Shown piece after piece: positions 39,601-49,743 of a stretch of DNA of 64,000 nt. The first letter of the stretch is position 1, and each line of letters opens with the position of its first letter. The notes beneath the pieces were generated by a model. That model did no database searches, was not told the DNA's origin, and saw nothing but the letters and a program-made list of their open reading frames with translations. This stretch comes from Flavobacterium sp. (lineage in GTDB: Bacteria; Bacteroidota; Bacteroidia; Flavobacteriales; Flavobacteriaceae), in assembly GCA_014379405.1 (NCBI GenBank), contig JACMLU010000010.1:186001-250000 (forward strand). The letters are read 5' to 3'. The translations under genes were made by a program, and so were the position numbers.

Positions 39601-39726
39601 TTTTCCAGAAATCAAATTTTGTTGTGCACTCGCATTGAATGAGAGGATGCACATTAGCAAAATCAAGCTCAGTCTTAAGTAGTTTCCACCAAGAAAAAGC
39701 ATGTTTACATCTTTGTTGTTTTTCAT
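36700..39726 (-). CDS. susC: SusC/RagA family TonB-linked outer membrane protein
   Basis: CarboxypepD_reg domain (ISGKVVDDAGLPLPGANVIIKGSTKGVQTDFDGKFSI), plug, barrel; ATG 39726 (MKNNKD) preferred over track start 39789. Confidence 0.95.
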   Translation of the reverse strand: MKNNKDVNMLFLGGNYLRLSLILLMCILSFNASAQQNLISGKVVDDAGLPLPGANVIIKGSTKGVQTDFDGKFSIQATPNNTLIVSFIGMDDATVQVGSKKNLNIVLQATSQSLEEVVVVGYTSKKKSDVISSVASVKPKDMLKVATSDVGEMLRGKAAGVQVTTNSGGPGTSSTIRIRGDRTLSGNDDPIIIADGVVIGSINDVNANDIASLEILKDAAAQSIYGARASNGVILITTKKGKIGKAKVSYSGFSGIQTMNRNFDTYSGDEFAQLKREAARTSNNGVYQPDNVVFSSLELPSVQTGEYIDWEKYMIKTGLTNNHSVTVSSATENSSIYTSLNYIDVKGMIPNSDFEKVSLRVNVDQKINNWLKIGLNTSIQFDESHDPNKDDNGILINSITTSPLGQIYNEDGSFRLNPGGIQETPNPLIDLYETNKVSLNRNDNINLYIDVNLAKGFTYKLNTNRRSWNYKRLSFNSSKSVSGVANAGQGSGEIEFKDNVEYTLSNIFNYNFAVAKKNHFGIVAVQEMVSSSYTRFQNNASRIPNDILGIYGLEAAFLNTPIIDATEETLMSGVAKLEYDYDNKYYFTLSGRADGCSRFGIENKWGFFPAANAAWNVHKEGFMKEYVPVVNNLKLRASYGQVGNRPQDPYLSQATADQRDYIINGVKVSGYIPGGVLSTPDLRWETSTQLNLAVDFGLFKNRLSGTVEVYDTKTTDMIVKAKINETTGFSEQYQNIGEVNNQGIEVTLNSEIIRNKDFKLNLGASFTKNKNKIVSLYGDKNGDGIQDDEVANRWFIGQPIDVYWQWKGIGIYQIGETIPADAGTGLLPGDIKLYDANPANGAKPEDADRIISSKYPEWYGTVSLSMEYKNFDFSADVYTVQGITKDNPYLYGFNEGGSLRGIKNGLKQDYWTPENPTGNWPRPRVGNDPPNFNTIGLQDASYIRLQNISLGYTLPADLIKKLGLGNFRMYVTGSNLITITDFQSYSPEKNASDYPEPVSYVFGLQVGF

Positions 39727-39786
39727 TGTTAAAATTTTTTTGTTATTAATTAGTTTGGTTATATAAATCGGTGATGATTTACATTG

Positions 39787-39842
39787 CAAAAATGACTAAT
39801 TACAGAAGATAGCAGGGGAGAAATATATTCGTTTTTAGGGGT
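39787..39842 (-). promoter_or_regulatory. Candidate activator-dependent promoter of susC: CCCCT-23 bp-CCCCT then TTTG 27 bp downstream
   Basis: Minus strand CACACCCCTAAAAACGAATATATTTCTCCCCTGCTATCTTCTGTAATTAGTCATTTTTGCAATG; matches promoters at 54586 and 63326. Confidence 0.55.
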
Positions 39843-40232
39843 GTGAACGTCTTTAGTTGTGTAATTGCTTGCTTTTAAGGCTTTAAAAAGCAGGATTCAA
39901 AAAAAATATTAATAAAAATTACACTCCAAGCAATAAAATAATTTTCAATTTAATTTAATATATTTTTGAAGCAGATGGTACAACAAAAACTTTACTCAAA
40001 AAGGCCTCATTTGAGACTTTATTTAGATGCAATTTTATAGTAATAGAATACAATTCTAATCCGTTGGATGCAATTATTTAAAATTAAGTATTTCCAAAAA
40101 AATAACACAATAACAAATGCAGATCCACTTTCTATAATTTGGGCTTGGGTCTTGAAAAATATGATTCCAACAGACCAGTTCTTGAGTTGGCAAGAATATA
40201 ACTTTCTATAACAAAGTCTGAAGAATCGTTAA

Positions 40233-40271
40233 AACATATAGAAACATATTTTTTATATGTTTCTATATGTT
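40233..40271. repeat. Perfect 17-bp inverted repeat (hairpin) between HTCS and susC
   Basis: AACATATAGAAACATAT ttttt ATATGTTTCTATATGTT. Confidence 0.9.
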
Positions 40272-40454
40272 AAAAAAAAATGGAAGTTTGAATTAAACAA
40301 TGGCCAATTCTCAAGAGTTAGTGAGAATTGTTTTAATTCGGAATGGGTAAATAAAGCAGAAAGCAAGTAAAATGCTCAACTTTGATAAAACAATCGTATA
40401 ATGTGTAATACGAGTAGTAGTAAACTAGATATTGTGAGTGTCTATTTGAATAAT

Positions 40455-43400
40455 TTATTCCTTTGCAGTTTGTGAACTTTTATAAACCGTTGGCGATAAG
40501 TTGTAAAGTTTCTTGAATTCTCGGCTAAAGTGCTTTCTATCGTTGAAACCTACCATATAGGTAATTTCAGATACGGGATAATTAGAGTTCATCAATAAAT
40601 TGGCCGCTTTTTTTAGTCTCATATTTTTTATAAAGCCAGCCACAGATTGGTTTGTAAGTGTTTGTACTTTTTTGTAAAGTACAGTCCTGCTCATTCCTAT
40701 TTCTTTGACCAAATCATTCACGTCAAAATTTGAATTGTCAATATTTAATTCGATTATTTGAGTTAGTTTTTTTACGAATATACCTTCGGGTGTAGTGATG
40801 TTTTCAACTTCAGAATTTTTAATGAACCCTTCACTATATTTTTGACGCATTATTTCTTTAGCCGATAACAGGTTTATTATTTTAAGTTTCAATTCTTCAA
40901 TACTGAAAGGTTTTGAAATATAAGAATCCGCACCGGTAGAAAGACCTTCAATTCTATTTAAAGTAGATGATTTTGCAGTTAATAAAATAACAGGGATGTG
41001 ATTTGTATTTTGACTCGTTTTTAAAATCTTGCACAATTCAAACCCATCCATTTCAGGCATCATAACGTCACTTATGATTAGATCTGGAATTTCTTTTTCC
41101 ATATAATCAAGTGCATCAATGCCATTAGTGAATTTTAAAATTCTATAATCTTCATGTAAAATACCAAAAACAAATGACAAGACTTCTGTATTGTCATCAA
41201 TGATAATTATGGTCTTTTTACCATCAATTTCTTCAAAGCTCTCTATTTCTTGAGGAATAATTTCTGTTTTTATATCAGAAATTGGGCTTGGAAGATCACT
41301 TCCGTCGATTTCATTTTCAACAATTTGTGATTTTTTAAAATGGTCTTTCCCTTTTTTTAATGTAATTGTAAAAATTGTGGTGAAATTAGCATCCGTTTCT
41401 GTTTCCACTTTAATCTCTCCATGATGCAGTTCTACAATACTTTTGCTCAAAGCCAAACCAATTCCACTTCCCAGGTTTTTACTACCACGATCATCTAATT
41501 GAAAAAAGTTTTTAAATATTTTCTTTTTTCTGTTTTCAGGAATTCCAATACCGTTATCCTTAATTCTAATGTTTATTGATTCAGCATCATCACTTTTTTG
41601 TTCTACAGACAAGGTAATTCGGCCATTTTTACTGGTAAATTTAAAGGCGTTGGAAAGCAGGTTGTAAATTACCTTTTCCATTTGATTTTTATCAAAATAG
41701 ATCAAAACAGAATTGATATTGAGAACAAACTTGTAGTCGATTTTTTTCTCGACTGCAATTCCTCGAAAGGATTCGTAGATATCGAAGCAAAAAGCCACTA
41801 TGTCTTGTTGTTCGCAATAAATTTTCATACTGCCTTTTTCGGCTTTTCTAAAATCCATTAATTCATTGACCAATTTTAACAATCGATCAGAGTTGTTTTT
41901 TATGGTCTTTAATTTTTCTTCAAGATTAGAGTTTTTTTCTGCACCCTTAAGAAGTTCTTCAACTGGACCGCTAATAAGAGTTAGTGGAGTTCTGATTTCA
42001 TGGGAAACATTTGTAAAAAAGTCCAATTTCATTTTGTATAATTCCTCTTGTCTTTCTTTTTCAATCTGCTCTAAATATAAGGCTTGTTTCAGTATTTCTC
42101 TATTTCTGATAAAACGGATCAAGTAAATTGAGATTGTTGCCAATAAACAAATGTAAAATAGATATGCCCACCATGTTTTCCACCAAGGTGGCAGCATTGT
42201 TATTTTTAAGGTTTTAATGTTGGGATTCCATAAACCATCTTCATTTGATGTTTTAATCTGTAATAAATAGGTCCCTGAACTTAAATTTGTCAAGTTTACC
42301 ATATGTTGGGAGCCTATATTATGCCAGTCATCTTTATTAAAGGAACTTTCTAATTTATAGGCGTATTCATTATTTTGTGAATTAACAAAATTCAGTGCGC
42401 TAAACTCGAGCCCAATATACCCTTGACCATAACTTAAGGTAATTTCGGAGGTCTCGGTTATGTAATTATCCAAAGGAATCTTTTTGTTACCTGGTTTTAT
42501 CTCTTCATTATTAACTATAAGTTTAGTAAATACTATTTCGTTTTTATTTTGAGTTTTTATTAATTTTAAAGGATTAAAAATCACCAATCCTTTTGAGGAC
42601 CCGAATACGAGATTATTGTTGTTCAATTTTAAACTGCAATTATTTGAAAATTGCTTCACTTTTAAGCCATCTTTTGCAGAAAAGGAAGTTATTTCAAAAT
42701 CTGAAATGTTAAAAGTGGGTTTAAAATTCTTTGTTTTTATCTTATACAATATATCATTGTCACTAATCCAAAGGTTTCCCTGTGAATCTTCAGAGATACT
42801 TTTTATCGTTTCGTCTGTAAATCCCATAGCCTTATTAATAACATAAAACCGTCCTGATTTTTCATCAAAAAGGTTCATTCCTCCACTTTCGGTGGCTACC
42901 CAAAATCTTTTTTTAGAATCGGTGAACAGTATAGTTAGACTATTGTTGGACAACTTATTTTTTCCTCCGGATTGGTAAACTTTTGTAACCCTTTTTAATT
43001 TTTTATCAAAAAAGTTTAATCCATATTGTGTTGCTACCCATAATCCATTATTTCTATTGGCGATATCTGTAATAAAGTTGTCACTAATGGTATTTAATGT
43101 GCCATCTGTCATATAGCTTTCAACAGTTCCATCTTGCATAACTCTTTTAAGTCCACTTCCGTTTGTACCAACCCAAAGATCCCCATTGTCCATTAATAAT
43201 GAAGTTATGGGTCTTTCTCCATTTTTTGAATTCTTTGGCGAAAGTGGAATGTTGCTAAAATTTTTACTCTTTTTGTTGAATTTAAACAATCCGTTGAATG
43301 TACCGCAAAACAAATTTCCCTCATTTTGGAATACCAATGAAGTTATCATGTTGACGGTCTTTTCAGTATCAAAATGGTCTATTGAATAGGAATTGCTTTT

Positions 43401-44588
43401 ATTGTTTTTAAAGTCTAGATGATTCAAACCACCCCCATTTGTTCCAACCCATAAAGATCCATCGGCATCTTTTAATATGGCATTTACTAATTCGTTGTTT
43501 AATCCAAAATTGGGTTTAATAGTTTCTCTTATATTGATAAAATTAGCATTGGCTTTTTGAAAAAAGTTCACGCCACCACCTGTCGTTCCTACCCAAATGT
43601 CTTTATGACGGTCTTTCAGGAAACATTTCACGTCATTGTCAGAAAGACTGTAAAAGGTTAATGGATTGTGTTTGTACTTGGTAAATTCATTTTTATCTTT
43701 CTTATACACACACAAACCATTCTTAGTGGCAAACCAAATGGTGTTGTCATCAACAGATACGATATCATTTACCCAATTAGAAGACAAGCCTTTCCCATTT
43801 TGAAAATTATGCAGATAATTGGTAAGTGTGTTTTTTGCTATTGAATACCTAAATACTCCGTTTGTCTCTGTGGCAAACCATAAATCGCCATTTTTTTCTT
43901 TAATGACTTTCCAAACCTTTGCTTTAAGAAAAGTATCATTGCTTCTGAAAATTTCAGGTAAATTTTTGCTGGCTCCATTTTTTGGATCAAAACAGTGTAG
44001 TCCTTTAGAAGTTCCTACTAAAACCCCATATCTGCTGTCATAAAATAAAGAAAGAACCCTGCTTTTTTTAAATATTGAATTGGGGTTATTAGAAATATAT
44101 TCCAGTAAATGTTTTTCTTTATTGAGGCGTTTGACTCCGCCAAAAGTTCCAACCCATATTCTATTTTGATCATCTTGGATTATGGATGAGATATAATTTC
44201 TGCCCCCTTTAATTGGAGGTATGTCAATTCGTATAAAATTATCTCCTTTTTTGTCAAAAAGGTTTAAACCGTTATTGGTACCAACCCATAGTTTCTTTTC
44301 ATTATCTTCTAAAACAACATTGATGTGATTGTTGCTTATGCTGCTCGGAATGTCTTTGTCAAAGACATATCTTGTAAAATTATAACCATCATAATTAATC
44401 AAGCCATTGGCAGTTCCTATCCAAATAAATCCTTTTTCAGTTTGATGAATACTTGAAATCATACTTTGCGAAAAACCCTCATCATAATTTATATGATCAA
44501 AATACAAATCACTTCCTTGGGCAATTGAATGTAAAGGATTTAAAATAAATAAAAATAGACTTAAGATATATGTATTGATGTTTTTCAT
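40455..44588 (-). CDS. Hybrid two-component system sensor/regulator (HTCS)
   Basis: Periplasmic reg_prop propeller repeats, Y_Y_Y, TM, HisKA (NVSHEIRTPLTLI), HATPase, receiver (DLIISDVMMPEMDGFELC), AraC HTH; Met at 44588 gives better signal peptide than 44612. Confidence 0.95.
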   Translation of the reverse strand: MKNINTYILSLFLFILNPLHSIAQGSDLYFDHINYDEGFSQSMISSIHQTEKGFIWIGTANGLINYDGYNFTRYVFDKDIPSSISNNHINVVLEDNEKKLWVGTNNGLNLFDKKGDNFIRIDIPPIKGGRNYISSIIQDDQNRIWVGTFGGVKRLNKEKHLLEYISNNPNSIFKKSRVLSLFYDSRYGVLVGTSKGLHCFDPKNGASKNLPEIFRSNDTFLKAKVWKVIKEKNGDLWFATETNGVFRYSIAKNTLTNYLHNFQNGKGLSSNWVNDIVSVDDNTIWFATKNGLCVYKKDKNEFTKYKHNPLTFYSLSDNDVKCFLKDRHKDIWVGTTGGGVNFFQKANANFINIRETIKPNFGLNNELVNAILKDADGSLWVGTNGGGLNHLDFKNNKSNSYSIDHFDTEKTVNMITSLVFQNEGNLFCGTFNGLFKFNKKSKNFSNIPLSPKNSKNGERPITSLLMDNGDLWVGTNGSGLKRVMQDGTVESYMTDGTLNTISDNFITDIANRNNGLWVATQYGLNFFDKKLKRVTKVYQSGGKNKLSNNSLTILFTDSKKRFWVATESGGMNLFDEKSGRFYVINKAMGFTDETIKSISEDSQGNLWISDNDILYKIKTKNFKPTFNISDFEITSFSAKDGLKVKQFSNNCSLKLNNNNLVFGSSKGLVIFNPLKLIKTQNKNEIVFTKLIVNNEEIKPGNKKIPLDNYITETSEITLSYGQGYIGLEFSALNFVNSQNNEYAYKLESSFNKDDWHNIGSQHMVNLTNLSSGTYLLQIKTSNEDGLWNPNIKTLKITMLPPWWKTWWAYLFYICLLATISIYLIRFIRNREILKQALYLEQIEKERQEELYKMKLDFFTNVSHEIRTPLTLISGPVEELLKGAEKNSNLEEKLKTIKNNSDRLLKLVNELMDFRKAEKGSMKIYCEQQDIVAFCFDIYESFRGIAVEKKIDYKFVLNINSVLIYFDKNQMEKVIYNLLSNAFKFTSKNGRITLSVEQKSDDAESINIRIKDNGIGIPENRKKKIFKNFFQLDDRGSKNLGSGIGLALSKSIVELHHGEIKVETETDANFTTIFTITLKKGKDHFKKSQIVENEIDGSDLPSPISDIKTEIIPQEIESFEEIDGKKTIIIIDDNTEVLSFVFGILHEDYRILKFTNGIDALDYMEKEIPDLIISDVMMPEMDGFELCKILKTSQNTNHIPVILLTAKSSTLNRIEGLSTGADSYISKPFSIEELKLKIINLLSAKEIMRQKYSEGFIKNSEVENITTPEGIFVKKLTQIIELNIDNSNFDVNDLVKEIGMSRTVLYKKVQTLTNQSVAGFIKNMRLKKAANLLMNSNYPVSEITYMVGFNDRKHFSREFKKLYNLSPTVYKSSQTAKE

Positions 44589-44683
44589 AAAACGAATTGA
44601 ATTTAGAGACACTGAAAAATTTAATTTTAACTTGATTTAAATGTTTTTAAAACGAATATCATGAAAAATAAATTTAACCTGAT

Positions 44684-44738
44684 GCAAGGTAAATCTAATA
44701 TAAAAGAAACAAAGTCTCTATTTTTCCTTTTAAAGGGG
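44684..44738 (-). promoter_or_regulatory. Candidate HTCS promoter with partial copy of the PUL motif
   Basis: + strand AGGGGTGTATTTGTCTTTA here vs AGGGGTGTGAACGTCTTTA upstream of susC; second half-site poorly conserved. Confidence 0.35.
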
Positions 44739-44993
44739 TGTATTTGTCTTTATTAATAAATAACATAAGTATTGTATTATATAGTTTATAAATTTACAAT
44801 CCACATTCGGAACTCATCAAAATAAACTGATATCCTAATATGCTTTTGAATGATTTCATCAGATAGTCAAAATAGCACTTTTTCTATACAAGGATCGCTA
44901 TATATACTAAATAAAATGACCTTTATTAAACTCGCTAAAGAAACATAAAAATATAGAAACTAGAATAAAAAACAACCTAAAATTAATTTTAAA

Positions 44994-47261
44994 ATGAAAA
45001 AAAACCATGTGCTTTTGTTTTTATTTATATTCCATTACATTGGTTCTTGGAGTCAAAACTCATTATCTCAAAAAACAGAAATCGACAAGAAAGTATCCGA
45101 ATTGCTTTCTAAAATGACAATCGAAGAAAAGATTGGGCAAATGACCAACATAGCTGTTACTCTTTTTGAATACAAAGATAAACCAGGTGTTTATGATTTA
45201 AAAAAATTAAGCGAGGCAATACAAAAATACCATATTGGTTCTTTGCAAAATATTCCAAATGCAGGTGCGCCAACGATAACCAAATGGAATGAATTTATTA
45301 CTACAATAAGCAACGAAGCCAGCAAAACAAGGCTTAAAATTCCTGTGTTGTATGGCATTGATGCCATTCATGGGGCTAATTACTCGGCTGGTGGAACTTT
45401 GTTTCCTCAACAAATAGGAATGGCAGCCACTTTTAATACTGAAATTACAAGAAAAGGGGCTGAAATCTCTGCTTATGAAACCAGAGCATCCTCCATACCT
45501 TGGGTTTTTTCGCCAGATTTAGACTTGCCTCGAAATCCAGCCTGGTCAAGAATATGGGAGTCTTTTGGTGAAGACTCGTATTTGACTTCTCAAATGGGAG
45601 TCGCTTTTATTAAAGGATTTGAAGGAAACGATGTGGGAAGTAAATATAATGTTGCCACTTGTATTAAACATTACATTGGATATGGCAGTACAACAACTGG
45701 TAAAGACAGAACACCAAGTCTTATCCCGGAACGTGTTTTAAGACAATATGATTTGACCATTTATGAAGCTGCTGTAAAAGGAGGAGCCAAAAGCGTAATG
45801 ATTAATTCTGGTGAAGTTAATGGCACGCCAGTTCACGCCAGTAAATACTTAATTACCGATGTTTTGAAAAAGGAATTGGGCTTTCAAGGATTTGTGGTTA
45901 CCGATTGGAAAGACATCATTTATTTATATACCCGTCACAAAGTGGCCGAGAACAATAGAGATGCTGTTAAATTAGCAGTGTTGGCAGGAATCGATATGAG
46001 TATGGTTCCAGAAAATTATACTTTTTATGATGATTTATTGGATTTGGTAAACAACGGTGAAGTCCCATTGTCAAGAATTGATGATGCCGTAACTAGAATT
46101 CTAAAAGTGAAATTTGAGTTGAATTTATTTCAATCCCCAGTGTCCAATTTAAAAGACTATCCAAAATATGGTTCTCAAGAATTTATAGATGTAGCCTACA
46201 ATGCCGCAGCCGAATCCATTACTTTATTGAAAAACAACAATGCCGTTTTACCTTTAAACAAAAATGAAAAAGTATTGCTGACAGGGCCAACAGCCAACAG
46301 CATGAAATACCTCAACGGAGGTTGGTCTTACAACTGGCAAGGAGATATTTCAGACACCTTTGCAGCCCATAAAATGACGATTCTTGAAGCCTTGCAAAAC
46401 AAAATAGGGAAGGAGAACCTACTTTATACAATTGGTGCAGATTTGGCTAATTTTGATGATGCCGAAATTGCTAAAGCGGTTGAAATGGCCAAAGGGGTTT
46501 CGAAAATTATTTTGTGTCTTGGAGAAAAAAACTATACTGAAACTCCTGGTGACATAAGTAATTTATACATTACGGCATCGCAATCTAAATTAGCTTTGGC
46601 TTTGTCTAAACTAAACAAACCCATTGTTTTGGTTTTGAACGAAGGAAGACCAAGGTTAATCAGTGATTTTGAAGAAAATATGGCTGCAGTAGTACAATGT
46701 TATTTGCCCGGAAACGAAGGGGGAAGAGCATTGGCAGATATTCTTTATGGCGATGTAAATCCTAGTGGAAGACTACCCTACAACTATCCTAGATATCCAA
46801 ATTCATTGGAAAAATACAACCGAAAATACACGGAGAGTTTAGGAGATGAAGAACAAAATAATGATGCAAAATATGAGAAAAGTTATTCCCCGCAATTCGA
46901 GTTTGGAACAGGATTATCGTATACCACTTTTGCTTATTCTAATCTAAAAATAGACAAATCCGAAATAAACAATTCCGATTCCTTGACCATAACCGTTGAT
47001 GTTAAAAATACCGGGAAAATGTCCGGAAAAGAGGCCGTTTTACTTTATTTATCAGACAAGGTAGCCAGCATTACTCCGGAAGTAAAGGCTTTGAAACGTT
47101 TCGAAAAAATTAATTTGGCACCGGGTGAAAGCAAAACCGTAACCTTCACTTTGAATCAAAAAGATTTGCAATTTGTAAACAACGACTTGAAATGGATTTC
47201 TGAAAAAGGAGCCTTCAAAATTCAAATCGCTAATCTAACACAAGAGTTTTTATTGAAGTAA
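44994..47261 (+). CDS. GH3 beta-glucosidase-type glycoside hydrolase
   Basis: 755 aa; signal peptide; GFVVTDWKDI nucleophile region; GH3 C domain and fibronectin III-like end. Confidence 0.93.
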   Translation: MKKNHVLLFLFIFHYIGSWSQNSLSQKTEIDKKVSELLSKMTIEEKIGQMTNIAVTLFEYKDKPGVYDLKKLSEAIQKYHIGSLQNIPNAGAPTITKWNEFITTISNEASKTRLKIPVLYGIDAIHGANYSAGGTLFPQQIGMAATFNTEITRKGAEISAYETRASSIPWVFSPDLDLPRNPAWSRIWESFGEDSYLTSQMGVAFIKGFEGNDVGSKYNVATCIKHYIGYGSTTTGKDRTPSLIPERVLRQYDLTIYEAAVKGGAKSVMINSGEVNGTPVHASKYLITDVLKKELGFQGFVVTDWKDIIYLYTRHKVAENNRDAVKLAVLAGIDMSMVPENYTFYDDLLDLVNNGEVPLSRIDDAVTRILKVKFELNLFQSPVSNLKDYPKYGSQEFIDVAYNAAAESITLLKNNNAVLPLNKNEKVLLTGPTANSMKYLNGGWSYNWQGDISDTFAAHKMTILEALQNKIGKENLLYTIGADLANFDDAEIAKAVEMAKGVSKIILCLGEKNYTETPGDISNLYITASQSKLALALSKLNKPIVLVLNEGRPRLISDFEENMAAVVQCYLPGNEGGRALADILYGDVNPSGRLPYNYPRYPNSLEKYNRKYTESLGDEEQNNDAKYEKSYSPQFEFGTGLSYTTFAYSNLKIDKSEINNSDSLTITVDVKNTGKMSGKEAVLLYLSDKVASITPEVKALKRFEKINLAPGESKTVTFTLNQKDLQFVNNDLKWISEKGAFKIQIANLTQEFLLK

Positions 47262-47276
47262 TTTTCATTTAAAAAG

Positions 47277-47318
47277 TAAAAGCTGCTACTGTATTCAAAC
47301 ACAGCTAGCAGCTTTTTT
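47277..47318. terminator. Terminator between convergent GH3 and Gfo/Idh genes
   Basis: AAAAGCTGCTAct...acAGCTAGCAGCTTTTTT. Confidence 0.75.
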
Positions 47319-47340
47319 AATAAATGATAATTATAAATTA

Positions 47341-48687
47341 TTAAACCGATTTTATTTCCCAGCCTGGCTCATAGCTTCTAGACCATAATTTCATTGCCTC
47401 TCTATTGAATATGATTCCTGTTTTTTCATCAACCTCAAAAGAGTTATTGATTCTGGAGGAGATATTGGCATAATGCGTCAACATTTGGCTAATTGCACCT
47501 TCTTCAATGGGAGATCGCAAGGTGTCTTTGCCTCTAATGGTGTCAAAAAAGTTGGTTGTGTGTAGCGTGGAAAGAACTCCTTCGCCTCCCAAAGCATTCC
47601 CGCTTTCGATTCCTTTAGAAATATTTTCCCGGATTAATTTTCCCTTCAAATCATATAATTTATATCCGCTTCTGTCAACAAACACCGATCCTTTAGAACC
47701 ATAAATTAATGTTCCTCTATCGGCTCCATATTTATTATATCCGTTTCTACTTTGACAGTCCCACTGAATGGTTTTGTTATTCGAAAAACGAAAAGTGGCT
47801 TCCATCGTATCATACACATTCCATCCATCTTCCTTATGCTGAAATTTTCCAGAATAAACCTCTACTTTTTCGGGATATTTAACATTCAAAGCCCAACGGG
47901 CAATGTCCAATTCGTGAGTGCCATTATTCCCGGATTCAGCGGTTCCATAATCCCATCCATACCAATGCCAATTGTAATTCCAAGTGTCGTGTGTATATTC
48001 TTTTCTGGGAGCTGGTCCTTGAAAAAGTTCCCAATCCAGACCTTCAGGAGGATTTGCCTTTACAGCAATAGGAACAGCGCCTCTCGAGTTTACATAAAAA
48101 GCAATGGCTTTATAAACATCGCCAATAACACCACCGTGGATTTCGTTAATTATCTCTATGGTTTGTGGTGAAGAACGTTGCTGGTTTCCCATTTGTACTA
48201 CCTTGTTGTACTTTTTTTGATAGGCTACCAAGAGTTTACCTTCTTCCGGATTATGACTACACGGCTTTTCCAAATAAACATGTTTCCCGGCCTGCATCGC
48301 CATACAAGCTCCGGGAGCGTGCCAATGATCTGGAGTTGCCATAAAAATGGCATCTACATTCTTGTTGTCTATTACTTTTCTAATATCGTTTTCTAGTACA
48401 GCTTTGTGATTGATGGTTTTTGAAACTTCTACTGCCGCTTTATCGCGTTGACTTTTCATAACATCGCACAAATATAGAATCTCGACATTATTCTCTTTAG
48501 CCGCTATTGCAGGTAAAAAAGCACCATACCTTCTACCAAGTCCCTGGATTGCAATTTGCAACCTGTCATTTGATCCAATAATTCTACTATAACTTTTTGC
48601 AGAAACACTTGTAATGCCTCCGGTAAACGCCAAACCTACAGATCCTATTGCCGCTTTTTTAAGAAAATCTCTTCTGTTTGAACTCAT
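47341..48687 (-). CDS. Gfo/Idh/MocA family oxidoreductase with Tat-like signal
   Basis: 448 aa; MSSNRRDFLKKAAIGSVGLAF twin-arginine leader; ATPDHWHAPGACMAMQAGKHVYLEKPCSH. Confidence 0.93.
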   Translation of the reverse strand: MSSNRRDFLKKAAIGSVGLAFTGGITSVSAKSYSRIIGSNDRLQIAIQGLGRRYGAFLPAIAAKENNVEILYLCDVMKSQRDKAAVEVSKTINHKAVLENDIRKVIDNKNVDAIFMATPDHWHAPGACMAMQAGKHVYLEKPCSHNPEEGKLLVAYQKKYNKVVQMGNQQRSSPQTIEIINEIHGGVIGDVYKAIAFYVNSRGAVPIAVKANPPEGLDWELFQGPAPRKEYTHDTWNYNWHWYGWDYGTAESGNNGTHELDIARWALNVKYPEKVEVYSGKFQHKEDGWNVYDTMEATFRFSNNKTIQWDCQSRNGYNKYGADRGTLIYGSKGSVFVDRSGYKLYDLKGKLIRENISKGIESGNALGGEGVLSTLHTTNFFDTIRGKDTLRSPIEEGAISQMLTHYANISSRINNSFEVDEKTGIIFNREAMKLWSRSYEPGWEIKSV

Positions 48688-48695
48688 CTTAATAG

Positions 48696-49691
48696 TTATT
48701 TTAATATGTTGTTTATTCTGTTGAGTTCTTCATTTGTGAACGAATAATTTTCAATACAACGAATCGAGTCTAATAATTGTTCCGATTTGCTTACACCTAC
48801 AAGTACAGAAGTAATTCGTTGGTCTTTCAATATCCAGGCAAGTGCCATTTGTGCCAGATTTTGTCCACGTTCTTCAGCGATTTCATTTAATTGGAGCACT
48901 TTTTTTATTTTTTCATCAGATACTTGGTCTTCATCAATGGCTCCGTTACCACGATGGCTGGATGCTCTTGAACCTTCAGGAATTCCCTTTAAATATTTGT
49001 TGGTCAACATCCCTTGTGCAAGTGGCGAAAACGGAATGCATCCTACTTTTTCTTCTTGTAGTAAATCTAGCAAGCCGTCTTCTATCCAACGGTCAAACAT
49101 CGAATATCTGGGTTGATGAATTAAACAAGGTGTGCCTAATTGTTTTAATATTTCAAATGCTTTGGCTGCTTCTTCAGGCTCATAACTGGATATCCCAACA
49201 TAAAGTGCTTTGCCCTGACGCACCATTAAATCGAGTGCACCCATTGTTTCTTCAAGAGGTGTTTCTGGATCTGGGCGATGGTGGTAAAAAATATCCACAT
49301 AATCTAGCCCCATTCTTTTTAAACTTTGGTCAAGACTTGCCACCAAGTATTTTTTTGATCCCCAATCGCCATAAGGGCCATCCCACATTCCCCATCCTGC
49401 TTTTGTTGAAATAACCAATTCGTCACGGTAAGGAACAAAATCTTGTTTGAATATTTTTCCGAAGTTCTCTTCGGCAGAACCGGCTGGTGGGCCGTAATTA
49501 TTAGCCAAATCAAAATGGGTAATCCCATTATCGAAAGCGACTTGCAAAATGTTGCGCGCGTTTTCTAATGAGTCGATATGACCAAAGTTGTGCCATAAAC
49601 CAAGAGAAATGGCTGGTAATTTTAATCCACTGTTTCCACATCTGCGATATTCCATTTTTTGATATCGTTCTGGATTTGCTATGTATTGCAT
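48696..49691 (-). CDS. Aldo/keto reductase, YghZ/Gpr-like (L-glyceraldehyde 3-phosphate reductase family)
   Basis: 331 aa; ANPERYQKMEYRRCGNSGLKLPAISLGLWHNFG; THFDLANNYGPPAGSAEENFG. Confidence 0.92.
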   Translation of the reverse strand: MQYIANPERYQKMEYRRCGNSGLKLPAISLGLWHNFGHIDSLENARNILQVAFDNGITHFDLANNYGPPAGSAEENFGKIFKQDFVPYRDELVISTKAGWGMWDGPYGDWGSKKYLVASLDQSLKRMGLDYVDIFYHHRPDPETPLEETMGALDLMVRQGKALYVGISSYEPEEAAKAFEILKQLGTPCLIHQPRYSMFDRWIEDGLLDLLQEEKVGCIPFSPLAQGMLTNKYLKGIPEGSRASSHRGNGAIDEDQVSDEKIKKVLQLNEIAEERGQNLAQMALAWILKDQRITSVLVGVSKSEQLLDSIRCIENYSFTNEELNRINNILK

Positions 49692-49743
49692 TGTTATATT
49701 GTTTTAGAAATTAAAAATTTAGAGAAGATTATTGGCGACAGCA

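Noticed and set aside
44739-44993. CCCCT motif facing the 44994 GH3 gene on the plus strand
   Set aside because: No CCCCT pair found in that orientation; the AGGGG there reads toward the HTCS
48842-49414. 190-aa plus-strand ORF
   Set aside because: Antisense to the clear aldo/keto reductase gene; no recognisable domain
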